Of a DNA stretch of 64,000 bases, positions 23,976-35,775 are shown piece after piece. Below the pieces are notes generated by a model. The model was not told the origin of the DNA. It was given only the letters and a program-made list of their open reading frames with translations, and did not search any database. The stretch is from the NCBI GenBank assembly GCA_034440575.1, contig JAOTOL010001638.1, positions 3,085,001 through 3,149,000 of the forward strand. The letters are read 5' to 3'. Positions within the stretch are counted from its first letter, which is position 1. Each line of letters starts with the position of its first letter. This stretch comes from Imbricaverruca yamaguchii. Taxonomy: Eukaryota > Arthropoda > Thecostraca > Neoverrucidae. Both the position numbers and the translations under genes were made by a program.

Positions 23976-25338
23976 GCCTGAACGCCATTGTCGTTGAATG
24001 AGCATGTAATGAAATTGAACTGAATTGAACGATGCAAGGATTTAAAAATAATGCTGTCAACGATGTTGAAATGCGTCATGCATATATCGCCCGCTTCTTG
24101 AAATGCCCAAAGCCGGAGCCGGTGAACGCGGTAAGGTTTGGCGCTGCGTACAATGCTTGTTGGTTGTTCAGTTTAGCACGTCAACAGCATAGGCCGAACA
24201 GCACATAAGTGGAGCGTGCAACGCACCGAAATGCGTACATAGCAACTGATTTTCTATGTGGGAAATGTGCATTGTGCATATTTGTCCGTCAACCTTGGCA
24301 GCAGGCCACCAGCTAGATTGCGCCCGTGTCCTTGAGGCTCTGTCTTGGCATCGCCGTCCCATCTCTGCCCCTCCGGCCTCGTCGCGAGGTGGTTGATGTT
24401 AATTGGAGAGGATGTGGCTGAATAGCATTACGCCTGAAAGGAGCCGTCCATGGTAGCGGGAAACGGGGCTGACACCGCACTGGATTCGGAAACTCGAGGC
24501 AGCGTGATCGCAGCGAGCGCAATGCGGCAGGAAAAATTGTGCCGTAGGTTTGAGATCTGTTCTGATATTTCACAGTCGGTCTTTGTGTTGGTCGAGCCGG
24601 CGTGAATTGCGTTCGTTTGACAGTCAGTAAAAGAGAGACTCCGCATGCCGATGGGTTCCTCCAGTACATCAATTATTCAGAGACAAAAAACTGAAATGCA
24701 AAACTGAAGGCTGTGGACGATACCCGATCACATTTAAGGCTGAAGCGCTCTTGAGTTCAAATAGCTAAATAACAAATGGCGATAACCCAGTTCGAAGCAG
24801 ATAACAAACAAACGCTTCGTCACTGAAGAATAGTCCTACCTGTCCGTGGGATAAGGCATTCGATTTTTCTCGAGAATAAATAACTTACGTTAACTTGAAA
24901 ATATTTCAAAGAAAATATTTGTTAAAATAATATTTCGAAAATAAATTATGCTCTCACCTTACATATTTACTTCTGGGCTGCATTCTCCCGACGTATGTTT
25001 ATCTTCAATGACTGAGTAGGATATTAAGACTTAACGCTGATCGGATAAGGTCGGAAGCACGGCGCTTCCGCCGTGCTTCCGACCTTATCGGGCCAATTAT
25101 CAGCCCGTGTTCTGGGAAGTGAGAACACTTCTCAGCCAGAGGCGAAATACGAGTGCGTACACCGACTGGAAAACTGCTGTGGGTAGCCGGGGAATGCAGC
25201 ACTGCCCAACACGTTAGCAACTGATTCATAGTTACGGTTCTGCATTTGTCTGTTTCAACTCAATTATCTTACTGTTTTAATGCTGACGAGTAGGTGATAA
25301 ATTGCAGGGTTTTCTCAATGATGTACGCATCTTAAACC
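23976..25338. other. Intronic spacer with one perfect hairpin
   Basis: Apart from the hairpin at 25044-25089, no repeats or exons were recognised. Confidence 0.5.
25044..25089. repeat. Perfect 21-bp inverted repeat with 4-nt loop
   Basis: Arm gataaggtcggaagcacggc followed by g, spacer cttc, then the exact reverse complement. The flanks ctgat and atcag may extend pairing with gaps. It is too perfect for chance and could be the remains of a foldback element or a structured RNA; no bacterial-type terminator role is implied. Confidence 0.9.
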
Positions 25339-28300
25339 TTAACACGCGCAATGGAGGGCCTCTGAAAATTACGCACCTTGGAGGGGGGGGGGCGGATTCC
25401 GCCCTTCCCCTAAGATCTCGGCTCCTATTAAAGCTAGAGTAACGAAATTGCAGGGTGAGTGGGTACGATAGTGAACTCTATTGTGTGCAAATGTCATGAC
25501 CTTCGGTCAATATCTTCAACATCAAATGAGGTCACGTATGTCAATATTTTCTTCTTTTGCTGGGCTTGGCTCGTCATTGTAATGGATCGATGTGATTGTG
25601 TTTAAATGCTACAAGATGAGCTTCAATAATGTTCTGGGCATTATTAATGAAATAATACAGATGATAGACCCGGCATTTGACCTGAGATCACCTATATAAC
25701 AGCGCTTTGTCAGGTCAGTTACCTATTCCAGTTGCCAGAACCGGGCCGCCCGACCGACTGCTCCGTCGTGCGACTCGGTGGAAACAGCTTCGCGAAGAAA
25801 CGAGTGAAATACATGAATAAAGTATGCAAACGCTAAGGTACACAATGGCAAACAGTAGTGTTCAGGGTGTGTGGGGAGTAACATGCAAAGTGACATAAAT
25901 CGTATTACAGTCATTTGCATTTTTAACAGCATTCCAATTAACTAAGTTTGGTTCTATTAACTTATGAACTTGACCTGACTTGACCTGGGCGACCTAATGA
26001 CATGACGTTGAAACTATACAGCATAACAATATATCAAATATGTCGCTAGTGTTGCCAAGAACATTCTTTTGCCAATATACGGGAGCGCATCAGCGTCGAT
26101 TTTTCTAATCTGGTGCTCCGAAATGTTGATTTGATCGGCCCCAGCTCGGAAAAATCCACCGATTTCCATTATTCTTGGTTGAAACGTTTCTACGAACGTT
26201 TCTAAGCAGGTATGCAGAAAATGGCGTATATCGATATAGTGAGATTGCATGTGAGTTGGCACTGGCACTAGCCCCAGGATGTATGTGAGGTGACACTGGT
26301 ACTAGGCAGATGAGTCATCCAGTGTGGCGACCTCGTGACCGAGACGGGTCGGCCGGATACGTGGCGTGGTGGGGCGTGTGCGTAATGGGCCAATCAGAGG
26401 TCGGGGGTGTCTAGCGCGGGAGTGGTGTTGAGTTGAGGTGGGATGGTGTGAGCTGGGCCGGCCCAATTGGTCTGGTTACCGCGAAGCGCTGAGGAATACA
26501 CGGTCCTGGCGTCAAAGTTTTCTCTTCGTGAAATATAATCGACCAGTAGAGTCTAATGAGCAGTATTTGACTTTTCAAAATATTTGTGCAAAGTATTTGT
26601 TTAATATTGTGCTCGGTATGATACTTTTCTGAGCATTTCCTCGTTTTTAGGTAGTTCTCAAGAGGAGCTAAAGAAAACACGGATAACGATGAATAGTGCA
26701 ATATGACGACTATCTTACTCGTCAACCTAGATGCAAAAATATGTGTTCATTTATCCTCAAACGTGAACAAAAATCAGGGGTAAATCTCGGCATTGTCACA
26801 AAATACCAAATCACATAAACAATCACAAGAGTGCATCAACCTGCGCCATCTTGGGGAGTCGATAGGCGTCTCCCCTCTCTAAGGTTTTCCACGGATAGTG
26901 CAAGAACGGGCCGTGACAGCGCGCCAAAATTAGGCATTCCTTTCATCACATCAATTTGGGATGTGTTAAAATTGAGCTCAGGTCATCTATGGTCCACGAG
27001 TTAGTCAGGGTCAAGTAAGGTCACCTCCAGAAAGGTTCAAACGGCGTCACAATTTAACGGATAAAGATATTTTAATGAAACTTTCAGCATTTGCTTATAC
27101 TTATGGAGAAACAAAACGCACCAGAATAATTTTAAAATTTCCACATTTTTTAAATTAATTATTAGTTTTACATATTTGTCCATTAGAGTTAAAATCGAAC
27201 ATTCTGGCCAAAGCAAGCATTTTTATGAGAGAAATTTGACTTCGAATAACGTTTTTCGGTCATCTCTATCCATTAAAAAAATACGAATTCAAGGAAACTT
27301 GAAAACTCAAAAATTGGACGTTCCCAAAGCTAAATTTTGATTATTGGGTGGGCAAAAATTGTATGCCTATGGTAGATATCGCCTTTCTTTTCTGATTCCA
27401 AATAATTATTGTCATTTTCTCCACAAAATGAACTCCCCAAAGTAGAAAAAAACATGTAAGTCGTGAAAATATAGGCCCCCCTAGTGACGTAACTTTTGAG
27501 GGGATTTCTGGGATGGTGGCTGGCCCTACTCGTCAAGCGTTTACGATGACACCTCTTCCGTTTCCGCGATCCTTAGTTTGGAGATTAGAGTGAGGGTTCC
27601 TATCAGGCCCTCCCCCCTCCCCCCTCCCCCGAGACGGGGTGTGAGGATATGACCGGAAAGAAAGGGAAGATTAAGACTGATGTTATTTCTTGACGTCGAA
27701 TTTATAGATTGTGATTTTTTAAACAACCACAAATCAAAACTTGCAAAAGAGCAAGCTGTGTTTTTAAAACTGATGCAATTACATGATATGTGTTTCGCAA
27801 AAGAATTACGATTTGTGAGGAGAAAAACGAACATTATGTGCCTACAATTTTGTTGCAGCACATCCTTTAGAACATAGAATCAACTTCGAGCCATCTACGG
27901 AACAGGAAATTGAATGAAGCTTGGATGAGTTTCGCTTGTTTTTTGTATTTCACTACAATACAGGAACCAGAAAGTACAGACACCTCAACAAGCGCTGTGG
28001 AGGGAAGACGAAATCCGCCCACCTCTCCGGTGTTTCGTACATAGCACAAGAATTTACCGGCTGATATACGCCATTGTTTGTGTACCCGCTTCGAAATGAC
28101 CGGCGCGTTGTTTAAAGTAAGGCAAGCGAAAACTGATGGAAAATTGTTCAGGTCAGGGGCCGTTAAAGTTAAAAATTATCAGAGCCAGACCACAAAAATC
28201 GGCGCTGATGCGCTTCCCGTATATTGGAAAATGGAAATGTTCTTGGCAACACTAGATACTTGTTTCATGTATATTGTTATGATGTATTATTTCGAAGTCA

Positions 28301-28943
28301 TGTTAGGTCACCGAGGTCAGGTGAAGTTCATGACGGGGTTAATTGAACCAAACTTGGTCAACTGGAATGTTGTCATAAGTGCAAATGACTGCCATGCGAT
28401 TGATGTCACTTTGCATGTTACACCCTACACATCCTGAAATCTACTGTTTGTCATTGTGTAACTAAGCGTTTCCATATTTTATTCATGTACTTCACTCATT
28501 TCTTTGCGAAGCCGATTGCGCTGAGCCGCCCAACGGAGCAGTCGGCCAAGTGGTCCGGTTCCAGTAACTGGAACAAGCAATGACCGGATAAAGTGCCGCT
28601 ATATAGGTGATCTGAGGTCAAATGCCGTGCCTAACATCTGTGCTACATCATTGGTAGTGTATAAAACATCACTGACGCCCATTTAGGAACATTGAAACAC
28701 TATCACAGCCATCCATAACAATGACAAGCGAATCCACGCAAAACGAGGATTGTTTTGCCGTCATTTGACTTGGAGGTATTGGTCTAAGGTCATGAAATTT
28801 GCACACAATAGTGTTTACTACCGTACCCATCCACCCGATAAATTTCGTTGCTCCAGCTTTAATAGAAGCCGAGATTTTAGGGGGCGTAATCCCCCCCCCC
28901 ACAGTGCCGTAATTTTCAGAGGTCCTCCAGGGTGCGTGTTTAA
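25339..28943. mobile_element. Family C: 3.6-kb TTAA-flanked foldback element with arms of about 780 bp
   Basis: The left end reads TTAAcacgcgcaatggagg and the right end, reversed, TTAAacacgcaccctggagg. Inverted similarity then continues far inwards: left arm 25339 to about 26125, right arm about 28175 to 28943. Shared words include cctctgaaaattacg, atttgacctgagatcaccta, gaccgactgctccgt and gttgccaagaacatt. Arms are imperfect, with substitutions and small gaps. The middle (about 2 kb) has no recognised coding region and contains a family B copy at 26836-27674. TTAA borders suggest piggyBac-type mobilisation; two inward-facing copies are an alternative, but I see no inner termini. Confidence 0.82.
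26836..27674 (+). mobile_element. TTAA-flanked family B element, copy 3, nested in family C
   Basis: The body matches copy 2, with words such as aatgaaactttcagcattt and agtaaggtcacctccagaa. The right end reads gagacggggtgtgaggat, then gaccggaaag and TTAA at 27671. The left border at 26836 reads tcaacctgcgcc, so its TTAA appears mutated to TCAA. Nesting shows it arrived after family C. Confidence 0.82.
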
Positions 28944-30189
28944 GCTATAAAAAAGATCAACTTTAAGAATGAACACTTCTACTCAAGTGGACGACAACAG
29001 AAAATTGTATATCCTTGGGGTGAATATACAACTGAAAGGATTACTCTCCATCTCCCGCCCACAAAGGAAATCTTCGATACGTCCTGATGTCCCCACAATA
29101 TTTTACCATGGCGATGCTCAAAGAAATTGACATTGCCTAGCGAACGATTATATTATCACATCACGCCTATTATGCACATGCTATTGTATATCGCATGATC
29201 CCAGCCCCAGAAATAATTCCAGATTCTTGAGGGGTGCTTTCATCCATGTTGGGCGCCGTACTTATTCAGGTACCTACTTAATGATCAGTGTCCCCTCCCC
29301 TTGCAGATTATCGAAAGTGACAATACCTATTGCAGTGGCGGCATGGGGGTCGCCTTCGGTTTTGGGTGTGGAAAGGCACGAGTGCCGCTCGCTTTAGCCG
29401 AATTATTTTCAGTAACACCATAGAGATGGTGTTAAGCCTCACGAAGTTAGGGGCACATCGCCCCACCCATTATCTCCCGGTTGCGACGCCAATGTGTAGC
29501 ATTGCATCATGTTAACTGGGGCACGCTCATAAGCGGAGGCAGGACAAAACTCGCGAATATAAGCGAGCCTAGTGGTTTAGTCTCCTTCAAATGTGCCAGG
29601 GATCTGGTGTGCTTGTTTTGAAACTCAGGCGTCATCTTCCAGCCACGAACTACTTTGATGATGTTGGAATGTTTTGGCAATAAATATATATGGTTTTATT
29701 GAAGGGTTGCTCAAGGCCTCTCTTGTTTTCCAGCTTTCAGGAGCCGTATGATCAAACAAGATATATTGGCTTTCTTTGTGAAGGGAATTGGTAACGAAGC
29801 AAAATTATTTCAGACGAAACTTGAAGCTTGTAAATAAAAAGAACGTCGAGTTTCTCTGCATTATAAACATATTTGTGTGACAACAAACCCTCATCATAAA
29901 CATTGAACTTTCTGGAATAGACTCTGCTGTTGCATAATTAGAGCCTCTCATAAGTATCACAATTTTCGTTGTAAATCTACATAAAAATTTAACCTTGGAT
30001 TACATGTACTTTCTGAATTGACTACAAAAATGTGTTATCAAATTACAAATCATGAAAACTATGGTGATGTTGGCTACATATCACTCGCTAATCAGAAGAT
30101 TTGGAATCACCAGGCTACAACCAGTAGGTATGACTGTCCTTGTTCTATCTACAGCCGGTCAGCCTGTCATCTACAGCTTGTAGGTGTTT
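28944..30189. other. Intronic spacer; nothing recognised
   Basis: AT-rich, no exons or shared repeats seen. Confidence 0.5.
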
Positions 30190-30540
30190 GTTAAGCAGGC
30201 CGTGTGCCTGCATTATGGGCCTGGTGGCAGTGCCAGGAGCCTACGTCCGGGGATCTGGCATCTATGTCAAAGGTTTGATTTCCCTATCAGAGATCAGCTG
30301 TTCTTGTCGGGAAATTTGTGCCCATGCCCGGATCCGGTGTTCCTGCCTGGAGTCGAGTTTTCATGAGTGGTCATGCCCGGAGTCCGGTGTTCGTGCCTGG
30401 GGTTCGGTGTTCGTGCCTGGGGTTCGGTGTTCATGCCCTGGTCCGTTGCCTGTGCTTAGGGTCTGGCGTCCATACTAAAGATTCAGCGTTCGCGTAAAGA
30501 GAACGGTTTCCGTGCCAAGGGTCCGGTAATGTGGCAACAT
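30190..30540. repeat. Degenerate short tandem repeat, period about 20-25 bp
   Basis: Repeated variants of gtccggtgttcgtgcctggg, clearest at 30370-30450 where ggggttcggtgttcgtgcct recurs, fading on both sides. Confidence 0.7.
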
Positions 30541-31162
30541 GTGATTAAGTATATAGTGTTAGATGTCTGGTTATGCAGTGTCAGTAATCTGACAGAGTTG
30601 TGTCAGAGACGTGTCATGGGCGACATTTACCCATCAAGGTCCTACCAGGGGCATGTCAGCTCTCGCACTGGACCAGTACGGTGGTATGAGAGATCTGCGG
30701 TACACCATACGTATCCCCCATTCATTTTTAGAAGCTACAGTACGTGTTAGAGGTCAGTGCAGTCTCGCCAATGACCCTTCGTGTATCCTTCGTGAGTGGC
30801 CTGTTAGTCACATTGTCGGCACGTGACAGATTATCAGAAGGTCGTTAATACCTCTTGTGAGAAGCGTGGCAATCGCAAAGGTGGTGCAATATCCTTGCTG
30901 GCGGTTCGGCGGTAGAGTTTCAGTTGACCATTGGTTACGTCCAGGCGATTCTGTCTGTCCCAGGGGCCGGTTCGTGTTGGTCCCAGAAGTCTTTACAGTC
31001 TACTACTAAAGCCTGCCACCGGCTGTGGGGTCTCTTGTGATTCCAAGGGCCGTTGGAACCATTCTTAGGCGGTGAGATCTGTTCAAAGATTCTATGATTG
31101 CCCACGGGCTGCTGTTTTATATATATCGAGCATCTACTTGGTCATCACAGAGCCTCGTTCGA
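30541..31162. other. Intronic spacer; nothing recognised
   Basis: No motifs or repeats beyond weak similarity to the flanking degenerate array. Confidence 0.45.
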
Positions 31163-31291
31163 GTGGTCCGGGAGCCTGTTCTGCCGGCTTCAGTGTGGTC
31201 CGGGAGCCTGTTCTGTCGGCTTCCGTGTGGTCCGGGAGCCTGTTCTGCCGGCTTCAGTGTGGTCCGGGAGCCTGCTCTGCCGGCTTCAGTG
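31163..31291. repeat. 32-bp minisatellite, four units
   Basis: Four head-to-tail copies, each running from gtggtccgggagcctg to tctgccggcttcagt, with one or two substitutions each. Confidence 0.95.
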
Positions 31292-31937
31292 AGAGTCTGA
31301 TCACTTCAGGGCCAGCTCTATCGGTCCAAAGAACACTTCCTGACCATCCTATGGAAAACGTTGCCAATCTGAGTACGCTGAACTCCAACCACAAAAGAGC
31401 AAACCTTAGCAAGTAGTGCAGAGCTATTGAAAAACCCAAATTGAAGCAAAATTATACCGCTATGAAGCATGCTCGATATGGTCTATTCTGCAATCAATGT
31501 GGTCTGGGAAAACTTATGAAATCAATCACTTACGACGGTAGATCTAATGACATTGCAGGCCATGTCTCCCCCAAAGATGGAAGTTTGACATAAAAAAAAC
31601 GCACGAAAGTTCAATTTTCCAGAAACCTAGGCACATTTTATGGTGATAGAATCGTTCGAAATCGATAAGTGTGTCGCGAGACATCTTGATTCGAAGATAT
31701 ATGTTCTCGAATTGGAGGATAACAAATGGCCCCCAAATCATCTCAAACCAGGCTTCTGTATTCACCATTGCCTGCAAAGCAAACATTCGTACCCATAGAT
31801 GAAAAGTTACCGCCCTGTAAAGAAATTCCGTTGGAATTCCCTTGCTTCTTACCATAAGTGGTTTTTTCAACCACTGATGAGAGAAGGACGCAGATCCACT
31901 GCTCCTCACTTTGGTTCAGGTTCTGCACATGCCCGCA

Positions 31938-31938
<1 letters not shown>

Positions 31939-31972
<34 letters not shown>
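31939..31972. repeat. (TA)n microsatellite
   Basis: About 17 TA dinucleotides; a simple repeat within nAChR intron 4. Confidence 0.97.
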
Positions 31973-31974
<2 letters not shown>

Positions 31975-32508
31975 GCCGTTGACGATGGTTTCCTTGTGTT
32001 CCATTTTTCCGGTGCTAAGACTATATGAAAGCATCACCTGATAAAAATAGGACGCATGCGTCTGATCCATTTCCTTGGACCTGATTCGCTTCCTGCCGTA
32101 TCCATCCAAATGCCGTAGATATCGAAGTGCCGTATTAAATTTAGGCCCGGCAGTTCGAAATCCACGACATAAAGTAGTCCAAGTGGCAGAGCGCACGCTA
32201 AGTAAGGCAATATCTTTCACAAACATATTCATGAGCCTCGCTTAAAACAGTAGGTATGTATCTGTGTGGGCTCGAATCCTTTAACGAAGTTAAATGTGGG
32301 CTATTGTGCCTCATCGCCACACGTCATACCACCACTTTACTTCCAGCGCCACTCTACCTCACAGACAAGGTGAGGTACGAGGCGGTGTACCCACCCACAC
32401 CGCGGGTCAGTCTATTATTCTACGAGTGTAATGCGGGTCGGTCTAAAACTCATCCGTTGCGCCTGGATCACGATCACGAACCGAATATTCGGCGACGAAT
32501 GTTGTGCA

Positions 32509-33992
32509 GGCCAGCATGGGTGTAACCACTGGGGACATGTCTCACCTCCATTTCTGAAATGTGACGATTTGCCCCCCTCAATTTGTCCATGCCCCCAATC
32601 CTCAGCTATCTGAGCATCATCGCCGCAAAATTTCACTTAATACTTTATAAAATGAAATCGCCAAAAATACCAAATGTAAATCTCAAATCAATGAGCTTCA
32701 CAGGCTATGTGTAGTCACGAAATCACCCATTGGTAAATCAGCAAACGTTAGAAACTTCTGCTTCCGGGCCATTCTTGAATTGCATGAACCTTAAACATCT
32801 TCTATTTTCGCTTGGATAATTGTGTTCTGCTGGGCAACAAATTTGCATTATCTCACGGCTTGATACGTTTTAGGTTGCATTTCCCTCCTCATATATTGAT
32901 ATATCTTGAATAAGTGCAACTCTGGGTGTCCTTGGGTATCTTGAAGACCATTCAGGGAAGTCATGTCCAGCCTCAACCACGTACTTCAAGTCAACGTATT
33001 TGTATTCGTACTTTAAAAAATAAATAATTTAGTTAATTAATTAATTACCACAATTCAATGTAATTAATAATTTGAGTAATTACCACAAATTCTGATACTG
33101 AGCACGCTGGAAGGAACTGCATAGGTCTCACATTATCACTTTAACGGTTAAGGTTGAGCGCAAATCGGTTTCGTCGGTCCTCTCCATTTTTTTTGGGGGG
33201 GGTTTACCAAAGCCTGCCCAAATCTGGTATCAAGCAATAGCCTGTGGCGAACATTCGTGCAATATTTCAAATCGGTGCCTGTCACGGTCAAACTTCTAGG
33301 TCAAAGGTTAGCTTGATTTATTAGATGGCAATATTGAAGCGATATCGACCAAACTAGAGGTTCGGTTGCGATCGCTTCAATTTGCATCGAATGGGCGTCA
33401 TTCGATGTGGCTTGCTATGCAGTATCACACATCTAAGTAATCGATTTTTTTTGCAAGGACAAAGGCCAAGCTTATACTTCGGATGCCTAAAATTTTCGTT
33501 TTTATAAACCTATTCAACTCTGACATCAAGCAATAACCAGTGGTGAAGTCTCGAGTGACATTTCAAACCGGGACATGTCAAGGTTAAAAGCTTGATTGTC
33601 CTCGCGTTTCGTGAACGTTTAAGAGGGCAACGTTTAACATACAGCATTGCTCTATGGTGATCGTGAAATCGGCTCTAGCACATACGACATAAAGCTAGAT
33701 GTTCATAGGCAGTGATAAGTTGTGAAGCCTGTTAATTTTGGCGGAACTTTTAATCCCCAAAATATCTTTTTTCGATAAGGTAAATCTGAGAAGAAAATGA
33801 AATACATCCATCATTGAATTGAGGTGGCTAGAAATGAAATTGAAGAAGGTGGCTGAAATCCAAGGATTTTGTTTTATTTGCTTTTTAGGGGATGGTAGGG
33901 GATAGGCCCTCTATCCTGTTCAAAATTACCGTGTCCCTGGTTTGCCCCCCCCCCCCCTCAATTTCGAATACGTGGCTACACCCATGCTGGCC
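32509..33992. mobile_element. Possible 1.5-kb inverted-terminal-repeat element
   Basis: Left end ggccagcatgggtgtaacca and right end, reversed, ggccagcatgggtgtagcca form about 20-bp inverted termini with one mismatch, both followed by C/G-run-containing sequence and tcaattt. The interior has no coding region. It holds two diverged copies of a block around catcaagcaatarcc (33230 and 33525). No clear target duplication was seen, so the element class is open (CAG...CTG ends would suit hAT). Confidence 0.5.
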
Positions 33993-34515
33993 GGTCAGGT
34001 CAGATGCGTCTGGAACTGGGTGCTGATGGGTCATTGAATGCTGGCCTGTCCATTTACATCTGCGTTTGCACATGCTGTACGTGCATCGATGTACATCATT
34101 TCATCAGCAAGAGCATTTCGTGTTGATCAGCTCTGCGCACATGAGGGACGGAGCTGCCGGCCGCTTTGGAGAGTTCGAGCGGCAGATCTCATGTCTTCCT
34201 TACTTCGAGTTCTCGACGACAGCCAACAGTTCGACCTCACCCCACCGTCACCTTCCCACATACACACTAAACACACGCAAACATGGCGAAAGGTTGGATT
34301 TGATGTCCGTCTGTGAAATCTAGAAATGAAAGAACTATGGCATGTTTGACCTATCAAGTCCTGGCATGACATGACACACATTCCATTGGCCGGAGAAAAC
34401 GCTACAGTTATCAGTTATCAGTACAGTTACAGTTACATAGTCATTAGTGCAGTGGATGTTACATTATATATATAATAGTATCCACGATTGAATTGCGGGA
34501 CACCAGTTCTCTCAC

Positions 34516-34625
34516 TTGTTGAAGAGTACGATGTCGGGTAGCCAGATATGCTCTGAAGGCACGTACAGCTTGTCGACACCGCCGTAGTCTTCTGGGTTCC
34601 AGCGCAGCTTGTAGTCCACCCACTT
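34516..34625 (-). CDS. nAChR exon 4: loop A region
   Basis: 110-nt exon reading [17 protein letters not shown] and ending with the canonical segment [16 protein letters not shown]. The WLPD motif is loop A of the agonist site. The acceptor is cttcgcag|aagtgg and the donor aacaa|gtgaga, giving phase 2. The split Asn codon is completed by the first base of exon 5 to give LFNNADG, as in other family members. The 110-nt size is conserved across animals. Nothing is unusual in the exon itself. Confidence 0.95.
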
Positions 34626-35499
34626 CTGCGAAGCGGCACCCAACCTCAACCTTGATGCCAGTAGTGAATAGGGCTTGGCCGTGATAGTAATATCACAATT
34701 GCATATGTGAGTGTGTTAAAATCACAGTTTAAGACTGAATATCGTCAGAAAGCTTCACAATATTTTCAAATCGGTGCTTTCATAAAATGTTCCCTTTTTC
34801 AGTTCAGAAGCCGTGCTTGACTTCTGCAAACTTCTGCTGCAAACAAATAAGTGCTGCTCTTTTTCAGCTTAGTGCGCCGGGGACTTGTAAGTTCAAGCTG
34901 GTACCTTGATTTCAGGTTAAACTGCGTAGTAGTTTGCATTAAATTATGTCATAGAATAAAATGCGACGCGGCACTATGAGTGGCAGCAGTACCTTAGTCA
35001 TGCAACAATCACTCAAATTGTACCGAGATTGGAGTTGTCGGAGCCCTCCACACATTTCCTTTAACTATACGTTGACAGATACAATAGAGTACACGAGCAG
35101 TTCTCTACCACGTACAGGTCTCTCATAATGTACCCAAAAGGTGAGCATCCCCAAACGCGAAGCAAGCGATTTAATATTACTCTTAGCCATTCGTGGGACA
35201 ATCTAAAAGACACCTGACCAAGTTGGAGGAAGTGCGTCCGATGAGATTGATCATCTCGTTAGCTCCGGATGGCTCACTTCAACCGAAAATGTGTATCTAC
35301 CACCCAGCGGGGGGGGGGGGCATATGTGACCTCAGGCCGCCATCCGAGGTTGCGGAGGACACACCAGCCGTCATAAGGCATTAAACGTTCAGAAGGGCCG
35401 ATTGCTGATCCTGGCTCCAGCTGGGTGTAAGCCCTCAGCACAGTTCAAGGTCTCAGCCGAGTGGTGGCACACACTTGGTTGCCATGGTAGCAGACGCAG
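34626..35499. other. nAChR intron 3, left part; nothing recognised
   Basis: A short G-run near 35310 and no other recognisable feature. Confidence 0.45.
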
Positions 35500-35775
35500 A
35501 TTATGGCCACAGCACGTCAGCAGCTGCTAGGTGTGGTCACAGCTTGGTGGGAGCTGTCGGGCGTGTGCCTTAGCTAGTCAGCAGCTGCGGGATGTGGCCA
35601 TAGCTGATGAGCGCCGGGTGTTCCCTTTAGCTAGTCAGCAGCTGCGGGATGTGGCCATAGCTGATGAGCAGCTGCCGCGTGTTCCCTTTAGCTAGTCAGC
35701 AGCTGCCGGGTGCTGCTACAGTTGGTCAGCAGCCGCTGGGTGCGGCCACAGCTGGACGGCAGCTGCCTGGTTTAG
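35500..35775. repeat. CAGCTG-rich imperfect tandem repeat
   Basis: Variants of gctagtcagcagctgcggga followed by tgtggccatagct recur about six to seven times at a step of about 35-60 bp. The 35575-35640 and 35630-35700 blocks are nearly identical. CAGCTG occurs in most units. Confidence 0.8.

Noticed and set aside
23374..24060. 228-codon repetitive protein (RQSLSDSRCPTVAV cycle)
   Set aside because: Generated by the 14-bp tandem repeat; similar frames are open on both strands.
25044..25089. Rho-independent terminator
   Set aside because: No following T-run and eukaryotic context; kept only as a structural repeat.
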